A stretch of DNA of 64,000 nucleotides from positions 23,169,595-23,233,594 of the forward strand of contig OX335644.1 of assembly GCA_946894095.1 (NCBI GenBank), in the 5' to 3' direction. Of the stretch, positions 22,701 through 35,100 are shown piece after piece; position 1 is the first letter of the stretch, and every line of letters starts with the position of its first letter. Source of the DNA: Incurvaria masculella. Lineage: Eukaryota > Arthropoda > Insecta > Lepidoptera > Incurvariidae. The notes beneath the pieces were generated by a model. That model did no database searches, was not told the DNA's origin, and saw nothing but the letters and a program-made list of their open reading frames with translations. The position numbers and the translations under genes were made by a program.

Positions 22701-23137
22701 AATCACCTCATGATCATCTTAAGACGTCGCGAAACTCTCTCTGTGAAGAGCCTAAATTAAAATGTATACGGCTTGCGGATGTTAGACCAACGTCTGTAAC
22801 TGGCTTAAATAGCAATTTCTGTTGTAGAGCCTACTTCATAGCAATGGAAGGTTTTTTGAGCCTTGGAACTGGGGACGTGCCGCTCTCTGTCGCACTTGTT
22901 TTTCAGATAACTTCACACCGGTTAACCTCATCCATCCAAAACAAATACATCGCCAGCGAGAACGTGTGAGTGCATGCGGTGTGTTTCACCTTCGCTCGTT
23001 TGTTCGTACCGCGTTCGCAGCGTATTGTCGCTCGTCGTGCCACGAGGTCCTGTTAAAACTAATCGTTGCTAGTAAGAGTTTGCTAGAGGTTTAGAGTTAG
23101 CTAAGATCAAGGACGGTAGACGCAAGTGATCTTTGAA

Positions 23138-26100
23138 ATGGAAGTTGAGGTCGCCGAATCGGTCGCGGTAGGATCGGGCGCGGGAGACGCGGTCGACGCC
23201 GCGGTAGCGTCCTCGGGGCATGCAGCCGCCGATAAGCTAAAGAGGAAGAGAAGGGTGCTGCGCCAGAACAGTAAGGAGGGCGCGCAGTCACCCGGCCCGA
23301 TCCCTCAAACTCGCAACTGGAAGAATTCACGACGTCCCCGTAACGGACACGGGCGCGGATTACCAAAGAAAGGTATGGAATCATGCATAGTTTGTTGCTT
23401 TCCAGATTTAAGGTATTATTCATTCATATACCGACAATGCAACGCAACGAATCCCGTTTGGTCTTACTCAAATCATGCCCTAGACCAATTTATAACCAAA
23501 ATAAATAAAGAAATAGGACAATGCACGACGCAGTAAGGTTTGTTTCTGAGCTCGTCGTTTCATTCCTATCTCATAAGCATATTTCATAGTGTTGAAATAT
23601 TCTTGTCAATCGCGTAGAAGAGACGAAACTAGTGATGGAGTGTTAAACAGACCTTATGTAACATGTGTTTACAACTCGCCGGTTTTATTATCAGTCTCCT
23701 AATATTACCTCCCATTTGAGGATGTTTTGATGTAGGTATTTTTTTCATGTTGCATACAAACAGCCGCCCACTAATTTGTATGCATTTAACGCATTCTGTA
23801 TTTGATGATACGATGTTAGATCGTTCATTTTATTTCTTACCTTACCTTACCAAATTAAAAATATGGATTCGAACATAAATCCTTTTGCGAATTTCGCTGG
23901 AAATAGAAATCATTTCTAATTCTCTTTTAACCCCAAGTGAATGTCAATATGATTGAAAGAGTTCTCAATTTGATTTACATTCCCAGTGTAATGACATGAA
24001 AAAACGTGACTGTACCTAAATGTCACTTGAAAAAAGACAATATTTCCTTCCGTCTATTCTCGAAGCATTTGCCTTGTCGACTTTAATTAATTTCACAATT
24101 TACTGCAGCAAAATCGAATGCCAATATATGCTCCGACATTTACAACAGTTTCAAGGTCAAACAATTACATGTGCGCACGGACAATCAAATTGGTTCCAGC
24201 GACACCAATAAGTTTGCATTATCTGTACTTAAATATATTCCCTCTGATTTTACTCGCATTTTCTTGTTAACCTTGTACCTTTGACTTGAGTATTACACAC
24301 CTACCTCACCTAGTAAACACAGTTGAATGAATCATTGCATAATATGTGGGTAAACAACTTTTGAATATTTGAATTCATACTATAAGTGTGTTTGTATGGT
24401 AATAAGGCCCGTGTGAAGCCTTGGTTGACCATTGACCAAAGCCATAGATTGTAGAGGAAGGGATAACATTGCTATCGCCATACCATTGTTGAATAGGGAC
24501 AAAAAAAAGGTCACAGGTGGTGTTGCAATTCACATTTATAAATACATTAAATTCAATTCAATACATTACTATGACATAACTTAATTTATATTGAAAATGT
24601 GACGTTTTCATCACACCTACCTAAGCAAAATTTGGAATCAAACTTAGTTTAATGACATTGTAACTAGTCCTGGCAGTGACTGGAGATGGCGCTGGTTAGA
24701 AATGTACTGGTTACCAATGAAAATAAGCAGATTTTGGCGAGTTTTGTACATTGTATGACGTCAGATATCTACCTATATTTATTTATTTATTTTATATTAG
24801 ACAGGCAGCCTAGGCTGATGTGTCTAAATCGAGTTCATAGTTTATTGATGTATTAACAGATTTTATTTTTTCTTTCACTTAATCTGATGCTTACGGCCCT
24901 ATCTTAAGAACGGCCCGTAAGCTATGCTCCCCATACAAACATAGTTTACTAATCATTTGGAAACCGCTATTCCAATTGAATTGATATTTAATATATAATA
25001 TCAGGTAACAAATATCTGTGCCTGCATGCTTTTGTTTTTTTGAAAAATCCAAACCGAATGAAATGAAAGCAAAAAGAAAATCTTAATATGAATTTTGTTT
25101 TCTCTATGGTTTGACCCAGAATACATTTACCGAAAAAACAAAGGCATGCAGACACAGATATTTGTAGCCTAATATTAGATACCAAATATCAAGTAAGTTG
25201 GAACATTGGTTTTCAAATGATTAGTAAACTACGTTTGTATGGGAGGCGAAATTTTCAGGTGCTTACGGGCCGACCTTAAGAGCTCATCTGCCCTTAGGAG
25301 AAATCTGTTTTCTGCATCAAAACTTGTCTAATTTAATAAATTTTTTCTTGAACATCTTTCCTATGTTTTCATAAATTCGTTTTTCTCGCAAATAATTCAG
25401 TTACATGCAGTTTGATTAAGCTTAAATCTTTAATGTATTTTATACATGATGCTGTTCACATAATTTAATCCAAATATCTTTAGAAATGGTATAGGAAATA
25501 ACGTTCCCTTATTGTGTAAGCCGACAAGGAAAGTGTACCCTCTTAAAGGCACAACGCATTGCCTAATGAATCAATACAGCAAAGCGTCTATTTCAACAGG
25601 TGTGGCTTCGTGTTTTTCAATATTATCTGCACACAGATAAACGTTACTGTAATGCCTCTAGATAACGACACTACAATCAAATTGTGTAGCATTCAAGATA
25701 AATATACGGTCAAAATGTATGTACATAATTTCTTTGGGCAGCCAAGAAGATATGTACTACCTTATGGTTCTGGAGCTGCTTGTAGCTCAGTGGAGTGGCG
25801 ACTTGTCTTGCATGCCAGAGATCATGGGTTCAAATCCTCTCCCCGTTCATGTTTCTTTCTCTAAAGCATTCCCGAAGGAATAAGAAGCCATGCCAGGACC
25901 TTCCCTTTATGAGTACGGCTCCATTGAACTGGATGGAAAACACGGACAATTTTTCATTGTCAATTTGATCACCTTTTCATCCAATACGATGGTACCAACC
26001 CAGGCGGGCTTAACCCTACCACCTAGTAGGGGAAGAGGCCCTACAGTATTACATGCACTCATCAAACTCAGAAAGGGAAAGAATGAGGTGCATGAATGGA

Positions 26101-29100
26101 GCCGGGAAACGTATATGTATGTATATATAATCTACCGTGAAGCAAGGACACATTTATTTGAATGTACAATCTTTGCAGTCAATGTCAGCAACGCAGGTAA
26201 ACCGCTAATTCGATGCATGTAAGTTTAATCTTAAATACTGTGTTAGTAGGAGGCATTGATTACGGGAGGAAAGACTTTAGGAGAATTCTATTCAGCAAGT
26301 GGCATAATTGGATGTCGCAATACCCTGTAATGGTATGTTTTACTGGTTCGGGTCCAGCCTTGCAATATATTTGTAAGTTAATTTTTTTTTACAGGGCTCT
26401 TTCTTTAATTGATGTGTCCTCGCTTCACCGTCGATTATCCCGTATCGCATTCCTTGAAACAAGCAACGCACCTGCTCAGTACGAAAACGTACATTGATGT
26501 TCTCACTTCCCCTGTGAGCAGGCGGCGCCGGCGGGAAGGGAGTGTGGGGCGCCGTCGGCTCCGAGATCGTGGAGGAGGTGCTCGAGGACGCCAACGACCC
26601 CAACTACGACTCGGAGGCGCCCAACGGCGACATCGAGTTCAAGCAGGTCATCGTGGAGGCCGACCCGCAGGAGATTATGGTCAGTTCTCTCTCTCCGCCC
26701 CACAATGCCCTGTTTTCACCACCTCCAGTTACCTGAAATCCGATAGTTGACTTTCGGCTACATTGCATGTTTGTATGATGTAACCGAAAGATAACTTTGG
26801 GATTTTTGTAGCTGGAGGTGGTGGAACTGGGCGTAAATCTCCCACTGCGCCCTCATTCCCTCTCCCTCTTCCCATATCTCTCCCTCTCCCTATCCCCTCT
26901 CATTATCCTTTCACCCACTCTCTCCCGCCCTCTCTCTTACTATCATTTCCTCCCACTTTCCCGCTCCCCCTCTCATCCCTAACGCTCTCCCTCTCCCCCT
27001 TCCTTCCTCGCTCTCTCTCTCTCTCCCTCTCTCTCTCTCTCTCACTCTCTCAGAGCTGGGGATGTTTAACTCGGTTCCACTAGCACTTGAGCGAATTTGC
27101 CAATGAGCCAACAAGCGAGGAATTATTTGGGTAGGTAGACTTATAACACAAGTGTACTGTGGGCTCATCTATCCTTAGCTAATCTTATATTAACCTTATC
27201 TATCCAAAAGTAGTTCCAAAAAGTAGAAAAAACAAAGACATGCAGACACAGATATTTGTAGCTTAAGGCGGCCCAACCCGGCAGACCTAACTCATTCGCG
27301 GGCACAGTACAAAACCGTGCTGTTGCGCTCTGGGACCTTCTCTGTTTTAAAGAATAAGACAGGCTCCGTGATGAAGAAGATGCAACATGTCCACAAAAAA
27401 GACAATGTGCATAGTGTATGATTTGGTAAGATTTACGAAAATTTTAATTTCAAAACGACTTATAGCTAAAAGTAAACCACGAACGCTGTAGTCAAAAATC
27501 TAACAAAAAACAAATAGATCATAAATCTTGATTAAATAAGCTATGTCTGAAGACTAATCTTTTTACGATGTTCTTACTTTATCATTGCGTAATCCACCTC
27601 CAAAGTTATCGTATAAAACGCGCGAAAAATTCGAACTTTCGGACCTTATAATTTAGAAACCAAACACAATTTTACAATGCCAATGGTCATCAGACATCTA
27701 GTTCGATCAAATAAAGCTATTTTGAGCAAAATTTTGGATCTCTGACAAGAAATATGGGCATGATCTTCTTTCCCCTTTTGTATGGGGAGATGAGCGGGTT
27801 GGGCCACCTTGATATTAGACACCAAATATCAAATAAGTTGGAACAGTGGTTTTCAAATGATTAGTGAACTACGTTTATATGGGAGGCGAAATTTTCTGAT
27901 GCTTACGGGCCGACCTTAATATGTGGTTTTACTTATTCAACCTGTCAAAATGTAACTAAGACTACCAAATTTGTGTGAAAACGCAGAGCCGGCGTAAACG
28001 GCAACGTCAAGGTATTTACGCCGACGCTGTCAAATCAAACTCAGACTCGCAAATGTTAGTTTGCTTAACGCGCTTTTCAATTCGCCATACATTCGAAAAC
28101 GCCCATCGATGGGTTTGGCGGAAATGCCAAATAGGTGACTAATCGAACTAGGGGCTCAAAAGAGACCCTGCCCACTGCCATTCTTCCCGTGCATTTTGTA
28201 AGATATGAATAAGGGAAATGTCGTTTTTCGTGTTTGTGTTCAGGTATCGTTTGACTTTGAATTAACGCACCATTCCGGGAGTGGAGTTGACATGTCATTA
28301 TGAAATATTTATTTATTTATTTCAAATTCGTCAATAACACGAAATAACATAGGTATGACGATCTAATTACAGTAATTACTTCTATTCAGTTGTTACAACC
28401 ATCAACACATGAGTATTACAATAATTAATTCCAATTACAATAAATTTATAACTATTTTCTAGACATTTACATTAATACAATACAAACATGTCCTTCTTTT
28501 CCATACACACATTAAACCTCATTGCACAAAATTGTTTATTATTTTAATTTCTTATTTATTATTGTTACAGTCTAAAAAAAATTCATCAAATGTATAAAAT
28601 GGCCGATCAAGTAAGAATTTCATTAGTTTCTTTTTAAAATAATTTTTTGAATGATAATTTGCATTAAAGATTAGTATGGACATATAGAATGCTGACTATG
28701 TATGTGTGAGGGTGCCATATCAATACCATCATATTTTTATAATCTCATATTTACTTTCTCAAAGTGCCTTCGCTCCCTCAGCACAAGTCCGAGCCGGTGA
28801 TCCTGGAGTACTTCGAGCACGGCGACACCAACGAGGCGGCCGAGAGCTTCGCGGAGTTCGTCACCGCCAAGCGGAGTCACGTTGTGAGTCGAACATCCGT
28901 TCCTCCGCCCCACTTCTACCATCTCTGTGTGGCGGGCACCAGAATTTTTGGGCCCCAATGCAAAAAAAAATTTAGTGCCATCATGAAATAAACCTTTATA
29001 GTCTTAAGCTTATATATTTTTAGTATTAAGGATGTTCCGACGCTGTTAGATGGCGCTGTTAAATAAAAATCGTATTTAAATAAATTAAATAAAACCAATA

Positions 29101-32100
29101 ATCCTGAAATGTGAAATTGTTTTCGCTGCAAGTAATATGACTATATTAAACTTTTTTTATTAATTCGTAGCTTAAAGTGCTATACATTTCGCGTTATGTG
29201 TGCTCCCGTTTCCATTGCTCGAGTGGTGGTAACAACTATGGTATCCAGGTGTGCGAGACGATCGTTGAGATCGCGCTAGACCACAAGCCGTCTCACTGCG
29301 AGATGGCTTCCGTGCTCATCTCCGACCTCTACGGGAGGATCTTCTCCGCCAAGGACATCAGTCTTGGTGAGTTACAACACCGACATACCCGTATTTACAT
29401 TGAAACAAACACGATCAAGTAAATATACTTTTTCGTACTAAGCATGTACGTCGCTTATTCCAAGGAAGGGTCCAGTCTTGCAGTTTATTCGTAAAGTAGT
29501 TCTTTTTACAGGGATCTTTCTTTATTAATGTGTCCTTGCTTCACGGTCGATCATACATGCATGTCACAAACGCCATCAAACTGAATCTGCCACTTTTATA
29601 TCGAGTCATTCCACTGGACGTACTGGGGCCGTGGTCCGCATTCAACGTGTGGTGCGAATAGCGTCTCCCTTTGCGTATAATCCCACATCTAGACATTGGT
29701 TGCGCTGTATAATAAACTGCAAAGGGCAGTCGTACACGCGACAAATCTCCTGTCCCCATATTCAGATCTAAGATGTCGAGATGGCAACATTTTTGTGTGA
29801 ATATCCCTCGCAGCATTAGATGTCGAGATAGCAAAATGTTTGTATGAATGTCCCTCGCAGCGTTCGAGAATCTCCTGGAGCGACTCCCCGACCTGGTGCT
29901 GGACACGCCCGACGCTGCCGTGCTGCTGTCCAACTTCATCGCGCGCTGTGTCGCCGACGACTGCCTGCCGCCGCGCTTCGTGCAGACGCAGGCCGCGCGC
30001 AAGGGGCGCAACACTTACGCCGAGTGAGTTCTCGTGTTACTCGACACGTACTTCATCGGTGATCTTTATCCTCATTCCTTGCTCTCACTCTGAACCTTTC
30101 TTCCGAAAGAACCTTCCTTTACATTGAATTTTTTTTTTCATGCACAACTACCGTTATGATATTAGCCCAATACACCACATTCCCTAAGAAATTAGGTGCC
30201 ATGCCAGGACCTTCCCTTTATGAGCACGGCTACATTGGACTGGATGGAAAACACGGACAATTTTTCATTGCCGCTTCGACCATCTTTTCATCCAATGCGA
30301 TGGTACCAACCCGGGCGGGCTTAAACCCTACCACCTAGTAGGGGAAGGGGTCCCAAAGTTTTACATGGGTTCCGAACCATGGAGCAGCTCGCATTCGTGA
30401 CGAAATGCACTTATCAAACTCGAAAAGAGAAAGTCAGTGGTGCATGTCGGTATTGAACACAGGCCTCTGGTATGCTAGGCCAGTCCCCGCGCCACTAGGC
30501 TACGAGCCGCTCAAATATGGGTCCTTGAGGTCATAGATTCAAATTCCCCCGTTCCTGCAACACTTTCTTTCTTCTTTGAGTTGGATGAATATGAGCCGGT
30601 ATGCACCTGCACATACGTAACGGCGGCGGCGCGCGGAGAATGAAATATGACACGGCTGACGAGCCCACCGTCTCCCCGTGCTTTGAGGCCTCGCCTAGGT
30701 TTTGAAAATCCCCATGCAATCCCCATATTCCACTTCCTCTCATCTCCTCGAATGTGCATGTTGTAGCGACGAGCTTTGCTACGGCGGATACATGTCGGCG
30801 CAAGAACCGAATGGGAAAAATACTGCCAAGTTAGTGTATGCTTAGCACGCAAACAGATTTAAATTAGTCTTTCTATAGATGCACGGACCAGCAATCAGAA
30901 TGATTTGGGTTTTCGACAACAATGGTTCATTGCAGTAATGTGATTCTACAAATCGGTGGCATATTCGCAGAATCCTAACTAAACGGTTTTTTGTTTATTT
31001 CTAACCTCAAAATACGTGTCCATTACATTCATACATCTAAAAATTTGGCACACCTGTCACTTTGTTTAAGGTGATGATAAAGAAACTTTTGTTGTAGTGT
31101 AGATGCTTGTTATAGATCTTTGGGGAGAATTTGTACATTTCTTTATTCATTCATCATTTGCTGTAATTGTGATTTAGTAGTAGTGGCTTTTTCTTTCTTA
31201 TTAGCGGTTTCTTTCTTTATCTTTCTGAGTTGGATAAGTGCATTTCGTTACGAAAGTGAGCTGTTCTATGGTTCGGTAACCCATATATAATTGTAGGTCC
31301 TCTTCCCCTACTAGGTAGTAGTCGTGGGACGAGAAAAGAGAAATGGGTTCGTATAACTGTTACTAGTGTAAAAACGAAGTATTCATTTTACGCCGAGCAG
31401 TATGGCCGCTACAAATTTCTTGTAGCGCACTGGATCGCGCACGCGGCGCGCTAACGAAAGCCCGTAGGTTGCGAGCCGTCTAGATGCAACGACCCGCCAG
31501 CCGCGACTGTCTCGCTCGCGCAATAGCGGGCGGCAGTAGCTGTAACGGTTGAGGCTTGGAGCCGGCGGCGACTCTCGTAACTGGAGTTACGAGTAATAGT
31601 TAGTAATACTAATAATTACTTCGTTGCGGCTTGTAGCCGGCGACTTTACCGCCGGTTACCGCCGAAACTGTAATGTGTCATTTGTGTTATATTATTTCTG
31701 GGGATTATTTAGTCGAGGATAAAAAGTTTTGTCTGACTTTTGTTGAGAATACAGGTCACTGCACTCGAGATTCAGAATTCATGTAAGATGATCGAACCGT
31801 GCTAGATGTCATTATACCCATTCATGTCCAGCAAAAAAAACTAACGTTTTCGAAGACCAGTGGAAACGCCCACGACTACTAGTTAGTAGGGTTAAGCCCG
31901 CCCGGGTTGGTACCACTGCATTGGACGAAACTGGTTGGAAGGGGCAAAAAGTATTATTATTATTATTATTATTTGGTTTATAACACTAGCAGCTATAAGC
32001 TGATGCGTGCATATCAGGTTTTAGAACTACTGAGTGCACTTGTTTTTTTTTTTTGTTTTTTGTTCGTTTATTTATGGTCTATTTTCATATTTATATTTGT

Positions 32101-35100
32101 CTAGTAAATTTTTGAACCCATTAACTGTAGCCGAAGGTTCTGTAATGGTACCTAACTCCTTCGAGAATACGGTGAGTTGGGCGTCTAGTAGTAGCCATCC
32201 ATGTCAGTTTCCATAAAAAAAAAACTAATGTGTCCGTACCAGCAATCTCTTATCTGAATATCACGTGTTTGAAGCTGGGTCTCCACAGTAGCACGCGTCC
32301 ACATTATGCATTCTGTTATGTCTAAGTTCTACAACAAACACTTCTTGTAGCATGCGTCTTTTTCAACGAAAAGTAATCTCAACAACTGACCGTGAACCCG
32401 AAACGTCAGGCAAGCTATCAATTCCGGTAAAATCTGTTTTAATCTGCTAACTACTAACTCATAAAAAATTGACAATACATTTAATAGTCTAGTCAAAGGT
32501 AAACATGTAAAATTAGGTTGATCGGAAGGTCTCAAGAAGTCGTGTCGTAACGGTGGGTGTGTCCGCAGGCAGGCGATCCACCGCGCGGAGACGCTGCTCT
32601 CCATGAAGCACGGGCTGGTGCGGCTCGACAACGTGTGGGGAGTCGGCGGGGGCCTCAGGTATTGTCATCGTTTTTTTATTTTTTTATTAGTTTCTTCGCA
32701 GTATGAGAATAGATTAAAGAGAAAGGGATAGACAGTCATACCAGTGTTTAGTAGGGATAAAAAAAGTCAACAGGTGGCATTGCAATTCACATATCAGAAT
32801 GTATATACAGGGCGAAATTTTCAAGTGGGCATTCAGGGCCAAATTCTAAACTATAACAAATAGCGAAAAATACTCAAAGAAGTCATGATGCCGATTTTTA
32901 TAATGGGCCAGCGAAAATAAGCAGTTTATGGCGAGTTTTGTAACTTGTATGACGTTAGCTATATATCCCTTCTCTTTAAGGTGGGCCCAACCCGCTCATC
33001 TCCCCATACAGAAGGGGAAAGAAGATCACGCCCATATTTCTTGTCAGAGATCCAAAATTTTGCTCAAAATAGCTTTATTTGATCGAACTAGATGTCTGAT
33101 GACCATTGGCATTGTAAAATTGTGTTTGGTTTCCAAGTTATAAAGTCCGAAAGTTCGAATTTTTCGCGCGTTTTATACAATAACTTTAAAGGTGGACAAC
33201 GCAATGATAAAGTAAGAACATCGTAAAAAGATTAGTCATCAGACATAGCTTATTTAATCAAGATCTATGATCTATTTGGTCTTTGTTAGATTTTTTACTA
33301 CAGCGGCTACCACTTATTTTTTTTATGCAACCTGTCAAGGATTTAATATCGTCTGTTTTTAGTAATTAAGGTTCCGTACGCAAAGGGTGCCAACGGAGCC
33401 CTATTACTAAGCCTCCGCTGTCCGTTCATCCATCTTTCCGTCCGTATGTCACAGGGATGTATCTCATGGTAGGCAGATGAAATTTTCTCAGAGTGTGTAT
33501 TTAAGTATTTGTTTTGAAGGGATTCTGAAAGGGGTGTACTTACGCTTAGCAGCGCGAGCTGCGTACCGGCTGAGTGCATACCTATTTAGCGCAGCACTTA
33601 CGAATAATTAACCATTTTAAACATCTTTATGCATGTTTTTATGTTATAAGTTTCTCTTTTTTATTATGTCTTGTTTATTGTTGTTTTTATGTGTATTGTT
33701 GTTATGCGCTAAATAAACATTTGATTTGATTTGATTTGATTTTGCCGCCCTAACCATTCGTTTGCGAGTCCGACTCGCACTTGGCCATTTTTAAACATAT
33801 TTCCATCGATCAATGAGCTACACAAAATGAGATTTTGACACCTCCACCGTTGCCACAGTTTGTCCATACAATAATGTGCCGATGCCCACGGGCTCGCTCA
33901 CCCCGGCAGGCCGGTGAAGTCGCTCGTGCGGCGCGTGCAGCTGCTGCTCAAGGAGTATCTGAGCTCGGGCGACCTCGCCGAGGCGATGCGCTGCGTGCGG
34001 GAGCTCGAGGTGCCGCACTTTCACCACGAGCTCGTCTACGAGGTGAGTGGGTCTGCGAGCGACGTGCCGATTATAAACACGGTTTTGAAGAGAGAAGACC
34101 CAGACGTCTAGCAGATATCTAATGTTGTAAAAACGACACTTGTAGCCCTCACACACGTCAGCCTCGGTAGCCCAGTGGCGATAAGCTGGGTGAAGCACCT
34201 CTGAGCTCTGTTGGGTTTTAGATGGGTGACCGTTTTCAACCGTTGAGGCTGGCCGTGGTTCGTTTTCCACCTAAAACTGTAGGTTCCTTGCTTAATAGGT
34301 GGTTGGGTTAATCCTGCCTGGGTTTGTACCATCGCATTGAATGAACGATGGTTGAAGCAGCAATAAAAATTGTCCGTATTTTTCATCCAGTTCAATGTAG
34401 CCGTGCAATATAAGGAAGTTCCTGGCATGGCATCTAGATGCCATGTGGTGTGTTAGGCTAATATCTGACGGACAGTTTGGTATACCACACCCACTGTTAT
34501 GATATTAGCCCAACACACCGCATTCCCGAAAGAATTGGGTGCCATGCCAGGACCTTCCTTATAAGCACAGCTACATTGTACTGAAACGGGAAACATGCAA
34601 AAAAAAATAATTGGCATTTCAATCATCTTTTCATCCAATGCGATGGAATGCAGTGGTCTCCCATCTAGTAGGGGGAGGAAACCTATAGTTTTACATGGAT
34701 TCTGAACCATGGTACAGCTTGCTCGAAAATAGAATGAAAGTACTGCATGAACAGGGCGAGGGGTCGAACCCAGACCTCTGGAATGCAAGGCAAGTCCCTG
34801 CGCCAGTAAGCTACGAGCCGCTCCCGGGTGAGGGCCTCTCGCGTACTGTGTGCGTCCGTTAACGCGCGCGTCTGTCGCAGACTGTGGTGCTGGCGCTCGA
34901 GGCGGTCAACACGTCGGTGGAGGAGCAGCTGTGCTCGTTCCTCGCCGAGCTGTACCGCGCCGTCATCGTCACGCCTGACCAGATGGACAGGGTAAGTGCG
35001 ACCGGGACATTTACTTTGATGCGCAACATCTATTGGCGCGCCTTCTCAGCGGAACCGACTCGCACGGCTTGACGCTCTCTTGTGCCGTCGTGCCCCCGCT

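Noticed and set aside
26911..27168. Glu/Arg-rich 85-codon ORF
   Set aside because: It is the purine strand of a CT-rich microsatellite in a Pdcd4 intron.
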